64,000 nucleotides of DNA from NCBI GenBank assembly GCA_009733575.1, contig ML769457.1:184377-248376 (forward strand). The letters are read 5' to 3'. Made by a program: the position numbers and the translations under genes. This DNA is from Gymnopus androsaceus JB14 (lineage: Eukaryota; Basidiomycota; Agaricomycetes; Agaricales; Omphalotaceae). Numbering within the stretch: position 1 is the stretch's first letter; the number at the start of each line of letters is the position of its first letter. The notes beneath the pieces are model-generated. The model had not been told where the DNA came from. It searched no databases and saw only the letters and a list, made by a program, of their open reading frames with translations. Shown here piece after piece: positions 45,105 through 56,624 of this stretch.

Positions 45105-47114
45105 CTTCATTCTTTTCTCTCGTTTCAGCTATATTTATTCTTCATAACCTGGCTCTGATATTCCTATACCTTCAGGATACTCCAGCTGGCCGAGAAGTCC
45201 GCAACTACATTGTGAGCCTTGATATTTATGCATCGAGCATGTTACTAATACTATGTGTGCAGAAGAACATTGGACACTATGTCTCGGCTGTGTTTTTCTC
45301 TGTTAGGCTGGCCGCTTTTCGTGGTGACCATGCTACCAAGCTTGTCACTGCTAAGCTCATCTCCCTTTGTCTTGATCTTCCTGAGAACATTGAGCATGAT
45401 ATTGCCTCTTATGATCGTCTTGATGAGGCCGTAGGTGAGTTCTTCACTCAGCGTCGCTCTCTTGCTAAAAAAGAAGTATGTTTAAACCGTTCAAACCTGC
45501 AGGTATTTATTGATGCCGTTTCTTCAGATTCGAGACTCGGTTTGCAAGAAGGCATCCGGAAAGTTCACTGCCTTGCCTGACAAGGAGTGTCTCAACATCT
45601 ACAAGTTGACACAGAACTTAATCAAGGGCCTCTGCCTTTCTCACTCAGAGGGAGATGATAAGGTTAGCCAAAACTCGGACCAGAGGTCCATAAATTAAGC
45701 GGATCATGAAGTGCTGTACTGTACAGGAACATCAGTAGCTAATGGAATGCATAGTATGGTACAAGTACACTAATTAGAAAGAGAAACAGATAACAGATAT
45801 GTGAAATAGAGGGAGAGGAGGGAGGGTGATGAAAAAATGCGCAGATCCTGCTAGATCTGCTCGGATATCTGTTAGTACAATGTAGAAAGCTTATCAGGCA
45901 TGATCTGCGCACCAAGAGCCCTGATATCTAGTGATCTAACAAGCAGGAAAGCGGAATGTGCACTGGATGTGTTTAGATCTGGCTAGATGTGTTGTGGGCT
46001 CTGTTCAGTGACAAGATCAAGGTAAAAAATGCGAAGCCATACCAGATCCTTGTATCTGAGATACTGTAAACTCGAAGCTAGTAGTCTGTACAGATGTAAG
46101 GATGTGCTGGGAAGTGATGTTAGAGCTATCAGAGCTGTGGAGAGCGGACAACCAGCCTTACCCAACACTGAGAGAGATGATGGGGGAAAGGAAGCAAGGA
46201 GCACAAGGAATCAGGACGCCTCAGGGCATTCTCACACAGGCCTCTGCTCGGAACTCCGGCACCTGGATGAGACTGAGGGCATCTGACCATGGCCCCATGA
46301 CCTGGCTGATGAATGATATAACTCGAAAAAGCGAGTTGAGCATGTCCCTAGAATGGAACATAGCGTGCCAACTACGGTAGTTATTGACAAGCTGCTTGCA
46401 CACAAATAACCGTGACGGTACGCTGGAAATATGGACTGAACACAGTAACGCTTTAATCAACGTGAGGCATTGAATAAGAGCGAAATAACTAAGTTGCTCA
46501 GAATTTGGAGTTGAGCAAGTTGTGATACATTGCTGCGATGCACCATAGATACTGAAGATAGAAGCATGGTTGGTAAGCCAATATTGTAGAGCATATCGAA
46601 CTCTATTTGCGTGCACTAGGGGTGGCAAAGAGGATATAGTGAAGTGCAGCAATTGTGTAAATGAATTCATGTGCGCTAAAAAGCGATGAATTGTGCATTA
46701 CAATTGCTGCAGAAGATCTGTTGTTTGCTGAGGCCTGCAGAAAAGCTCCCTACCTCTGGAATCCGCCTTCATGTCAAAACCCGTATAATTGTGACCGTTG
46801 AGCTCTGTGCTCGCATTGCCATCATGGTGAGCAAGTCATTTCATTTCACTTGCTCAGCTGTTGATAATAAATAGCGTCGAGTTTATCAAATGGTCTCTGG
46901 CCAGGACTACTGGCCCTCGGCGGATAATTCTATGGAGGCCTTGCAGAAGAAGGTAGGGTATGACAAGGATCGCATTGGACGGTTAGTCAAGGTTTCTTCA
47001 CTATTGTTCTGGGCTAATAAAACTTCTTTAAGTCTCGTCAAGGATGTTCTTTTGAAGGACCGCGCAAAGTACGGTGTTGATGACTACCAGATCGAGGAAG
47101 GCACTCCAACATGA
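44810..47114 (+). CDS. Unrecognised spliced gene in the repeat region, interrupted by repeat X
   Basis: It starts MAPINSDDFDLDDFEEVPSS. Introns at 45050-45175, 45212-45262 and 45476-45527 restore one clean frame with VLAAAKRYAGIKRLRVDQLTE, DTPAGREVRNYI, KKNIGHYVSAVFFSVRLAAF, LAKKE-IRDSVCKKASGKFTALPD and YKLTQNLIKGLCLSHSEGDDK. The coding then meets repeat X (45,700-46,775). After X it resumes with TRIIVTVELCARIAIM, an intron, RVYQMVSGQDYWPSADNSM and SLVKDVLLKDRAKYG. The residues on both sides of X are plausible neighbours, so X looks like an insertion. I do not recognise the family; its setting suggests a mobile-element accessory protein. A long ATT microsatellite (45,070-45,101) lies in intron 1. 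Confidence 0.55.
45070..45101 (+). repeat. (TTA/ATT)n microsatellite in an intron
   Basis: About ten ATT repeats within intron 1 of the unrecognised gene. Confidence 0.85.
45840..46775 (+). repeat. Repeat X, copy A (inverted relative to copy C)
   Basis: This is a near-complete inverted match to 56,625-57,570: it starts AAAAAATGCGCAGATCCTGC and ends ACCTCTGGAATCCGCCTTCATGTC. It interrupts the gene at 44,810-47,114. Its left end resembles the inverse of the DIRS-like 5' leader at 54,385-54,410, so X appears to be a terminal-region repeat of the DIRS-like family. Confidence 0.7.
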
Positions 47115-47611
47115 GATGGATAATGTGGTGGAGGCCGGGAATACTTCTTCGGATGATGCTGGAGATGCTACAGTCGCCAACGATCAGGGAACGTACTCAG
47201 AAGCAACATCAACACCACCCATAACCCATTTCTGAGATATCCTCCAGAGAATCCTATTCTGATTGCACCGTAACGTTGAAGTAGAATGCAGATGGAAGGA
47301 GGTAATGACTACAATATAATTGAACTAGTCGAGAACAAGATTAGCATCACAGAAACGAATGAACAATGAGGGATTACAACAATAGCAGCCGCACACACAC
47401 TCCCTGACCTTGATGCAAAAGCAATATTACAAACAATCAAAGATGATGGACTTAGAGAAAGAAAATTTTGTATAACACTTCACGCAACATCACATTTAAC
47501 CGGGTTTTTTAGTGAGGACGTGGAGTAATAGAGCAATTGTACAGATTCGTTTTTCTACTGGTACTACACAGATGGAAATGACCTTGGGTCAGTCAATAGT
47601 TCAATAGAATT
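47115..47611. other. Spacer without recognisable gene
   Basis: A short coding-like tail after the unrecognised gene (to about 47,240), then AT-rich sequence. Nothing identified. Confidence 0.4.
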
Positions 47612-49430
47612 TCAAGCAAGAAATGAGTGGGTCGTGAAGCCCAAAACCAAAGGCACCATCAATCCTGCGAAAGACGTCGGCAGACAGGCCCCAGAAGAAT
47701 GAGATTGCTTACCCTTGATAGTGTCAGTATGACTGCACGATCTCCGGAGCAGTTGTAGCGTGCAACATGGGAGAAGATACTTGAGGCAGGGACTACATCC
47801 AGAGTACCACTGCTCATCCTCGAAGAGTACATTTGCGCAAAAAATCATGAGTACTGCCTAAAAGGATTGTACTTGTGCAACGGCAGTGATTCTTGACATT
47901 GTATATAGAATATTGGATGTCCTTGTTGCATGTCGATTCATTGAATGCTACCAACGACGGCCTCAGTGCTAGACAGAGAAGGATAAAATTATGAGACTGT
48001 TTCCGAGGTGGGTTTGAGCTTGTGAAAAGTTGACACCTTATAAGTATAGTGTGTGCAATCGGAGGAGTTGAATGAGAGAGATGCTTGTGGCTCTTCCTGG
48101 CCTGAGAGCTGCTGCTGAGCCAATTTGAATGACTTGTTGAATAGAGCCTTGAGTGCTCGCACAAGTTCAGGACAATCTTTTCAATTGAGCCAGCGTCAAA
48201 GATTAGCACCCTTCACAAATGATTTAGCGAGGGTGGCTTCCATTTCACCTGTGATAATAGTTAGAATATAACAAGTAGAGATAGAATGAAAGTTGGATCA
48301 TACCTCCAATGTGATTGTTTGTGTTAACTTTCTGTATCGTACCAATCAAGTGCTTGAATGGGAAGCACCACCACAAGATGACAGGCCCAAAAAGAATAAG
48401 AAAGTCATATAAATGGTGTGCCTTTGTATTGCCCTTGCAAGGGACATGGTATAATGGCAAAGAACGTCTGTGGCCTGGAATAATGCCATGGTATGATCGA
48501 GGACTTTCAATCCTTCCACCGGGGCTTCTTAGTTTACCTCACCCCAGAGCAGCACCAATGCAATGGGCAGGTAGATGGTGCTGAGTGTTCTCCATTCATC
48601 AGCCTTAATGGTACCCGCATTTGCGTCACAGTAGTTGTGGGGTACATGATTAATCCAACCAGGCCTTATCAGCGTTCTGATCACTTCCTGTATAAATTTG
48701 ATAGAATCTGTGTTGACAACCTGTGGACTAAAATGTACATCTCCTGAAGGGGAACGAGGCATCTGGCGTTGCTATAAGTAATGTGTTAGTTGTCTCAACA
48801 AAAGCAATGAATATAGGCCAGCATACCCAGTTCAGAAGAAGCTCTATAAAATGCGCTTTGAATTTCACCATGATCTCAATATTTTGCCCATTTTGAACTG
48901 TGGAAATCGTGGTTGGGAGATTAAGCAATGTGCATACATATCGTAAAGGAGCAAGTTTGCAGATATGGAGCTTCTTGACAAAGGAGTCTTTATCAAGACA
49001 ATGATGACCTTCACACTCAAAAGGGCATTGGAGAATCTCATGGATATCAGTGACCTGCTCTTCATCATCCTTGCTCAATTTGTAGTTTTGTTGCAAGTTT
49101 GAATTCTAGTTCATGTCATATATGGGCCAGGGATATGCAAATGCTGGACTGAACTCAACAGTCTCCTTGGTCTTAGCAGTTGCGCTATTGAGTCATAATA
49201 CATGGCAGCAGTGATAATGAACAAGCACCTCCAAGATACAATGCATGCTATCAACAACAAGCATACGTGTTGGGTTCCAGTAAGGTAAACGCCATAATTC
49301 TGACCAGAGCAGCTGTGTGGTAATGTCCAAGTGAGATACGGGATTGTGAAAGGCAGGAGCTGCAGAGGTAAAGTTAATACAGAGAAGAATTGGAGTGTAT
49401 GAATACTTACAACTGTCAACTGTTACTGGT
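47612..49430 (-). pseudogene. CACTA-type (Tnp2-like) transposase relic
   Basis: The minus strand encodes broken pieces of a Tnp2-family transposase. They are LLWSELWRLPYWNPTRMLVVDSMHCILEVLVHYHC (family: SELLRLPYWDP...VIDSMHNLFLG..HHC), DEEQVTDIHEIL, LAPLRYVCTLLNLP, RPGWINHVPHNYCDANAGTIKADEWRTLSTIYLPIALVLLWG and GANL..WLN..DCPELVRALKALFNKSF, then YKVSTFHKLKP. Many stops and frame changes make it non-functional. It follows directly the displaced RecQ-like helicase segment, so it probably lay inside or beside that gene before the inversion. Confidence 0.75.
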
Positions 49431-49598
49431 TGAGTCCAAATACTGCGATACAGCAACTTTTTGAGTTTGGACCTCTACTGAAGCAAGCTCCGGAGGTGAC
49501 TTTTGCGAATGGCCAGGGAGACATAGTTGGTCAGGATCATGGAGCCGTATGGTCTGAGCTGGGAATTTGTCTGGTTCACAACTATCACAGCATCAAGC
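49431..49598 (-). pseudogene. RecQ-like helicase, displaced segment with zinc-binding motif
   Basis: Read on the minus strand from 49,598, the frame continues that of 24,958-24,986 across one copy of CTGGT. It reads CCDSCEPDKFPAQTIRLHDP, then QKSPPELASVEVQTQKVAVSQYLDST. The CC..CEP motif is the zinc-binding part of RecQ-like helicases. The first codon after the junction residue is TGA (49595-49593),where CGA would give ARCCDSC. Confidence 0.75.
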
Positions 49599-49603
49599 AC
49601 CAG
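49599..49603 (-). other. Target-site duplication CTGGT (right copy, inverted)
   Basis: ACCAG on the plus strand, adjoining the 3' end of the inverted LTR. It matches the left duplication at 24982-24986. Confidence 0.8.
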
Positions 49604-50174
49604 TGTAAGACCGGGGTCGACGGTCTTAAGGAAAAGGACTAGAAGTAGCTTTGTGGCCTTAGTATGAAAGGCGGACGAGATCCGTGATCAAATATGTGTG
49701 CGGGTGGGCTAGTCGAAGACTAGTAATGAGAAGCGGGTGGATTGGGAATGCCAAAGCTTCCGAATATGAGTTCTGAGTCTAGTTGTGTGAGCTGACATCG
49801 ATTGGTCGACGGCGGCGAGTCTGGTTGTTGTATGAGCTTGTTGGCAGTCAAGTCGACACGTGAGTTGAAAAGCGGAAGCCAAAACAAGCGTGTATTGAGA
49901 AAGTAGATGAATTGACAGAAATATAAGAAAATAGAGAGAAAACAAGAAATACGGGAGGTAAACAGGTTAATATCAAGACAAGGGATCCTCCAAGGGAGTT
50001 TACGGATTATATACGTGCGGGATGTGGGATTGGTGAGTAGTAAGCATGTACGGAAGTAGCTGAGATACGTAGTGGACTTAGCGGGCGGTTGTTGGGTCAG
50101 TAGGGTAGGTTATGCATAGGATCGGGAGGGTTAGAGGGTTGAAGATAGTGAAATCGGTGGTACAGGGCATGACA
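49604..50174 (-). repeat. 3' LTR of the chromovirus, inverted (571 bp)
   Basis: On the minus strand it reads TGTCATGCCCTG...GGTCTTACA. It is preceded (minus strand) by a polypurine tract ATGGGGGGGTAA and followed by CTGGT, so it is the 3' LTR of an element lying at higher coordinates. The partner 5' LTR is at 24987-25558. Confidence 0.85.
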
Positions 50175-50188
50175 TTACCCCCCCATTC
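50175..50188 (-). other. Polypurine tract adjoining the 3' LTR
   Basis: On the minus strand AATGGGGGGGTAA directly precedes TGTCATG. This is the usual position for the plus-strand primer of LTR retrotransposons. Confidence 0.75.
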
Positions 50189-50261
50189 AAGGCCCCTAGC
50201 ATCTAGATTGGGTTTGCGTGTCAATTGGCGGATTGCGTGTTCTAGAATGACATGATCGCCG

Positions 50262-50880
50262 TTGGACCCACACGCCACGCGCCAACAAACAGTTTGCAAA
50301 GTTTATGTTCAACTTCCCATTTTCACTTCTTCCTTATCCTCTTTGTTGTACACTCTCGAAATCCCCCCCAAAAGAACTTCTTCTCCTTCCGACTCTTCCT
50401 CTTGCAAAAAGACCAAATGGTCCCCGTCCCTGAACCCTTCGCCTTCCTCTCCTTCCTCCCACCGTCCTACCACTGTCAAACCTTCGATGTCTGAGCAGCG
50501 TATCCCCATTGTCGTCTCTCCTCTACGTCCCGTTTCCTGGCAGACTGCGACTTCTGCGGAAATTGATGAAGCGTTGAATGAAGGCTGTCTTCCAACTTGG
50601 CAGACATTCCTTCGACATTGATGTTACGGATCTCGAGTGGCGTGAAGTTGCTAAGCGCTTGAACTGTTGCGCTCATTGTGAAGGTAAAGGGGAGATGTGT
50701 AGTGCCGCCAATGGCACCGAGTTGGTGTGCGACGCCTGTCAGAAGGCTCACAAGGGTTGTTCGCTCGGGATAGCCTATCAATATCAATTGTTCGCTATGT
50801 TCGTGTTATTCTTCCCTTCTTTGTGGTTTTTGGTCCTGACTCGGATTTTCCTGGTCAATTCGGTGCCCTAAACCTACCCT
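50262..50880 (+). pseudogene. Antisense gene of the chromovirus, 5' part with Cys-rich motif
   Basis: The coding frame begins at 50,262 (MDPHATRQQTV) or more likely at MSEQRIPIVVSPLRPVSW (50,488). It has WQTATSAEIDEALNEGCLPTW, then a one-base frame change near 50,610. Next come DIDVTDLEWREVAKRL and a Cys cluster CCAHCEGKGEMC...CDACQKAHKGCS, a CxxC..C..CxxC..HxxC arrangement like zinc-binding fungal modules, then YQYQLFAM. It starts 88 bp (or 314 bp) from the inverted LTR and points away from it, the same relative position as the antisense coding at 42,740-44,767. I infer that the two are halves of one gene separated by the inversion. Confidence 0.6.
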
Positions 50881-50939
50881 AAACCAGCCTCTCGAGCTCA
50901 TGCCATCTGTTTCAACATTCGCGGTCCCTGCTTGTATGT

Positions 50940-53900
50940 GAATAACCATAGAATTATAAAAAGTGAACTTAACTTGGTTTGCTTAGACTTTGTGTTCAGA
51001 GATGATCCAGTGGATGGGACAAAGGCCTGCTGTACACGATGCTATCCAAATTTACTTGGACAAAAGTGGATTGGAGCTAGAAGTATCCAAAATCACTGCA
51101 AAACCAAAATACATCGCAAAGCAGAAGAGCGATTTGAGGCTGCATGCCTGCAACGTACTCAGATTGAAGCCAAGCGAGCACGCGAGCAAAATATACTTCG
51201 AGAACCACCTAAGAGACCATTGACCCATGTGTGGATGAGCCGCCACCTGGATTTTGGTCCAACGCTGATCATGATCTTGGTGAGAGTGGAGAGGCCTTGG
51301 ATGCAAGAGAGGAGGATTTGTTTTATGGTCAGCTTGATGATTTGTCTCTCTGGAACTATTGCTCTCTGGCCCGGGCTCTAGGTGGAGAGGAAACTCTGCC
51401 GCCAAACATCCGACTCACCGAAGAAGAAGAAGAAGAAGATATCCTGGCTGATATGATGGCAAACGCCGGTGAGTATTGCGGGAATATTTGACCAAATTAA
51501 GAAAGCTTGTCTGAATCTGCACCCTCAGCGATTGACGATGATACTCTGTATGATGTTCTGCATGGGGATGTTGCCGAGGGAGAAAAAGATTCAAATTGGA
51601 GACCCTATGGTTCTCAAACGGTATTTTTAATTTATGCGGCTAACTTGAAAATACTTACTAACATGACTATAGATGTGTGTTTTTAATGCCATCGATAGGA
51701 TACCCCATCTGCCAATATCAAATTCATTGATGAAATTGTTCCTCTGGGCGATGAAGGAGTGTGGTGCAAAGAATGTGCCAAGCTTCTATGCTCTTCGAAA
51801 GCTTCAAAAAACGCTACGAGAGACACAAGGAGTCCCAACAATTGAATGCATGTCCATTCAAAATAATGTTTTCTTCATGAACAACCCTCGCAGCATTATT
51901 GCACAGGTACGTCAAGGTAACTTGATTCATTACATGTGTTGCTAAAATATTTCAGGACTGGGCTAATCCAAATATTCGCCCGCATCTCCATTTCTATCCA
52001 GAAATACCCCGAGATGGTATTATCAGTGAGGTTTGGCATGCCGAGAAATGGCGCAAATGTCTTGACTGGACTTAAAATATCAATATTTTAAGTCCAATGT
52101 ATGATGCTGGACATTCTCGCCATTACTATGTCCTTGAGCTTTGCCGTCTGAAAAATGGTGTGCATATTATTTCATTGCGATGGGTGACAGTCGAAACAGA
52201 GTCAGGAAGTAGTAAAGTCCTTGCAGATGCATATCTGGTCAGCATTGTTGATGTAAGTCCACTTCTTCATCATCGAACAAGGTTTTGATGTGGTGTTTCA
52301 GGGTGTTTACTGTGTCAATGACGCAGAGCCCATATTTATATCGACAGATGATCTCGAGGCAAATTATCTGGACTTGGAACATGAGAACACATTGCCAATG
52401 GTCTGGTCTAGTACGTTCTCATAGCCAGCTTTGTTATTTTCATCAAACAACTGACATACTCTCTTTATCAGATGAATCAATTACTGCAGGCCATCCAAGT
52501 AAAATGCCTAATCATCATCATGCCATGGCCAAGGGTGAACCAGTGTACACCAGCTTTGTCGATTATTTTGGTGATGATGTTTCCGGCAATCGCTCAAAGT
52601 CTTGGAATAAGCATAATAACTCATATATCACACATCGGAACCTTCCTCGTAAGTTTTTTCTACAGCAAAAGGCACATACTCATTTCATCTCAACATCCCA
52701 ACATGCTTCAATCACTGAACAGTATCATGACTTCAAGAAGGTCATAGAAACCACTCATGCGGATCCCATTCGGGTTGTTGATGCGAACGGTTATGGAACA
52801 CGAATCATCATTCACACTCATGTCGGACCAGCTGATAATCCTGCCCAGAGTGATGTGGCTAGTAGTCATATTGGATCAAGAGGAAACCATCCTTGCCGCA
52901 AATGCAATGTTGGTGGTACACAAGAGCATAAGGAGACAAATGACGGTTTCCATGCAATGTTTTTGGTAAGTTGAAGGGATTTCTATCTTAAACAGCCAAT
53001 TATTTTAATGGATTTGATAGTCAGGAATTCCACGAACTGCAGATGGAATAAGAACAAAGCTGGAAGGACAAGTTCACCTTGCCTGCCGCGGTGTAATGAA
53101 GCCTATTACAGCACGTCAGACTGATACTGGTGTAAAGGACTCGTATACGCAGTACTGGATTGACGACTTGGTAAACCGATTCCGAGAGACAAGGCACAAA
53201 TCTCCCGAGAAATCTGCAGATGAAGTTGCATGTGAACTTCTTCAATGGGCTGTAAATTTTCTCTGAGTTCTCACTGACCCATTTCTGTCAACAAAAGGTA
53301 TGTTGTCTGCTTGCTCATTGTCATATCATGTTTCATTTTGTGAATTTACAGGATTTGACCCAGCCAAAGATACTCCTGTTGAGATTCTTCACACTGTTCT
53401 GCTCGGAATCGTCAAATATATATGGTACTACTCACATTCAAAGTGGTCGGATGCCAACAAAGCAACGTATGCATTGCGCTTACAAGCTACTGACACTCAT
53501 GGACTTTCGAATAATGCAATACGTGCAGAGTATATCATTGCCTATGCAAACTCATTAATTGGCCGGCAGCTGAAGACCATAGTCCAGACAAATATATTCC
53601 ATGTGCATGACTTAGTTGACGAGGCACATTATACAGTCTGGAAAGCTGTCACTGAGCTTGCTGCCTTACTCTGGTGTGTTGAAATTGACAACATGGAGCA
53701 GTATTGTGTTCGTTTTTGTTTGTTTTATGTGGCGATCTTCACATTTCTGATGCATCTACAGCAAGACATTGAAATAGCTGCAGATAATGTGTTGGATTCC
53801 TTTGCGGTGGTTGATGCATCCAAAATCATTTCGAAAATAAAGCTGCATTTACTTGCACAGATCCCTGATGACACGCGTGCATTGGGTCCTATGGTTGGTG

Positions 53901-54282
53901 TAGCCACTGAAACATTTGAATCTTTCAATTCTGTATTCCGAATTGGTTCAATATTCTCAAATCATCTCGCTCCCAGTCGCAACATAGCACATAGGCTTGC
54001 AGACCAGGAAAGCACCAAGCATCAGCTCTCCGGAGGCCTTTCACCTATGCCAGGTGGTACCTGGTGTGCGGCTGGTGCAGGTGTACTTCAGCTCTTCCAT
54101 AGCCATCCTATATTACAGTCATTACTTGGTTCAGACCATAAAAATCTTGCATCAGGTGTCTAAGACATGAATCCCATTTTATTCTATGATGCTATTCCTC
54201 ATTTGACATTTCAACTAGGCTCTATCAAGCGACGCTCCATTTCGCATGCTGAACGCAAACTAAAAACTGATAGTCAAATGGC
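50940..54282 (+). pseudogene. Plavaka-type (CACTA superfamily) transposase gene, few disruptions
   Basis: A spliced gene. The N-terminal zinc-finger-like CCTRCYPNLLGQKW...HCKTKIH is followed by an acidic region (LTEEEEEEDILADM), then MKLFLWAMKECGAKNVPSFYALRKLQ, DWANPNIRPHLHFYPEIPRDG, HSRHYYVLELCRL and the conserved SGNRSKSWNKHNNSYITHRNLPRK and HIGSRGNHPCRKCNVGG. The core follows: GFDPAKDTPVEILHTVLLGIVKYIWYYSH, GRQLKTIVQTNIFHVHDLV, AALLWC and ETFESFNSVFRI. Introns of about 45-60 nt are visible, for example before GFDPAKD. A TAA after CLDWT and a TGA after VNFL disrupt it. The 3' end is cut at about 54,283 by the DIRS-like 5' region. Confidence 0.8.
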
Positions 54283-54389
54283 AGATACAAGGATCTGATC
54301 TAAACACATCCAGTGCACATTTCGCTTTGCTGCTTGTTAGATCACTAGATATCAGGGCTCTTGATCTAGCAGGATCTGCGCATTTTTTC
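54283..54389 (+). repeat. Repeat X, short copy at the 5' end of a DIRS-like element
   Basis: AGATACAAGGATCTG is joined to ATCTAAACACATCCAGTGC and ends GGATCTGCGCATTTTTTCG. It matches two separate parts of the longer X copies with the middle missing. It directly precedes the gag leader and truncates the Plavaka gene. Confidence 0.75.
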
Positions 54390-54399
54390 GTCATTCTCC

Positions 54400-56624
54400 T
54401 TGCTCCTACCTCACACATCTTCAATCTCATCTCACTCTATGTCCCATTCTGGATCTGAGGATGAACTTGACACCTTGCCTCAGGCTCATGCCAGTTCTTC
54501 GACGTTCCAGGACCGTTCTGGTCGCTCCCAGAACACTTCTAGAGTCTCAAGGTCGATTCCTGTACCATCTAAGCCCCCCAAAGTCGCTTCTACTACTCCC
54601 AAAACGCTCTCACAGCCCTCCTCATCGCGATCTGCTCCGATCCAAGCTGATCAAGGCAGATCTGGTGATCCTACCACTTCCAAATCGCTCTCACAGCCCT
54701 TTTCATCGCGATCTGCTCCGATCCAAGCTGATCAAGGCAGATCCAGCCATCTCACTGCTTCCTCTTCGCATTCTGAGCATCCTAACCTCGAATATTGTCC
54801 CAGGGCCACTGCATCTTCATCAAGGCATGTTGAATTTGCCCCTGATCACCCTAGGAATCACTCCTCACCCCTCCGGGACCGCCTTTTGGACCATCCCACC
54901 GCATCTAGTGCTGATCCAGCCTCAGATGATGTTGGATACACTGCACAAAGGCTGGAGGAGGTGGTGGAACGCTTCAGGCATTGTAAAATTAGTATCAAGG
55001 ATGCTTTTCAGGCCTTCAAGGTCATCACTACTGACTCCGCTGTTGTCACTGACTATGTCCAGCAGTGCTTGCAGATTCAGAGAGAAGAGCACGCTGTTCA
55101 ACACCATGTTCCTGCTCCTGAACAAGGTGATGATTAGGAGGATCCTCCGCAGCTTACACAAGCTCAAGCAGCTAATCAAGCTGCATGGGCTCAAATGGAA
55201 GCTGCTGTTGAAGCTGCCCAAGTTGAGCATGGTGAACTATCTGGTGCTGATGCAGAAAGGGTTCAAGCTGGTCATGCTGCTTTGGCTAGACTGCTCTCTG
55301 CTGCTACACCCTCTTTTTCACCATCATCTTCCATTCCAGCTTCGCTTTTGCAAGCAGCTCCTCACCTGGCTAAGTTACAGGTTCCTGCCACATTTCCTGT
55401 TCATGTCATAGAGACTTGGAAGCTCCGCCAACTCTGTGCTTCTGAGAGTAACCTTGACCCAGTTGTCAATGGTTTGGCTGCACAACCTTTTGCAGACCCT
55501 CTCCCACTTTCTCTCCTTAAGCTGGTTGTTAAAGATAGATATGTCGATTTTGACAAAGTCTACGGTGGCTTTACTGGCCCCACTGGACTCCAGGATGATA
55601 CCAAAGACTTTGGTACTGAGTTTACACTGGTCCGTAAAGACCAGGTTGTCCGGAGTATTGCAATTACCACTGAGGCACAATGGATTCGCTGCTTTGAAGC
55701 TTGGCTTGAACCACTTTTGTTTGTCTATCCTCATTGTAAAGAGGAGTTGGCTATCTACAGGTCAAATATCATGGAGTATTTCCGCTCTGGTGATCCTTCC
55801 ATTGCAATCCGCATTGACAAGGATGCTAGGAGTAAAGCTGCCAATTCTCCATTTGACCTCAGCAGCCAAGACAACTTTAGGACTCTTCTTCTCAAAGAGC
55901 TTCTTCATGTTAGCTCAAAGAAGAGATCTGCTCCTGCTCCTACTTCAACCTCTCCAGCTTCATCTTCACGTTCTGCTAAACGCCTGGACACTCCTTGCAT
56001 TCTCTGGAATGAGGACAGGTGCAGTGAACCATGCAAGAACAATAGGAAGCATGGTTACTGCTCTGAGTGTGGGGAACAGCACAAAGCCATTGACTCCTCC
56101 TCTTGCTACACAAAGCTCACTACAAGACATCGAAATCGGACTAGAAGCAGCAATGCAAGGCCCTAAATCACTAGCTGGGTCCAAACGTAGTGCTGATGTA
56201 GAATTAAGCTCTGCACCTCGTTTTAAAAGAGGCTATGTTTTTTCCTCAGATAGTAAATCTTCCAATATCATTCCTCCCAGTATTTATTCCACTTACACTG
56301 CACCTCCTCTACCTTCTCCACCTGAACATCTCTTGAGCAACCCTCAGATTCAAGCTACTCTCAAAGCTATGGACAAAGATATCAAAGTTGAAACTCCTTT
56401 CAACATTGATCGCTTAGAACTCTTGTTCTCCACTCATCCTAATCAGCCCTTTGTGGCTTCTGTCATCAAATCTCTCAGACAGGGATTCTGGCCTTTCTAT
56501 GATGCAGAGTGGGAAGAAGAATCTAAACAGCACATTGATAATTATGTGTCTGAACCTGAGGACATAGCTGCACTGAGATCACACAGAGATCAGGAAGTCG
56601 CAGCTGGAAGGTGGTCTGAAGCTC
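54400..56624 (+). pseudogene. gag: DIRS-like retrotransposon copy 1: gag and start of RT
   Basis: gag starts MSHSGSEDELDTLPQ (54,436). It is open to 56,166 apart from a TAG at 55135-55137. It contains the Ser/Pro-rich head with two copies of SQP(S/F)SSRSAPIQADQGRS, the core RYVDFDKVYGGFTGP, EAQWIRCFEAWLEPLL, and a Cys/His motif CILWNEDRCSEPCKNNRKHGYCSECGEQH. RT begins in another frame with SNPQIQATLKAMDKD, RLELLFSTHPNQPFVASVIKSLRQGFWPF and EDIAALRSHRDQEVAAGRWSEA. The match to DIRS-type elements is from memory of this gag and RT N-terminus. The RT is cut at 56,624 by repeat X; palm motifs are absent. Confidence 0.75.
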
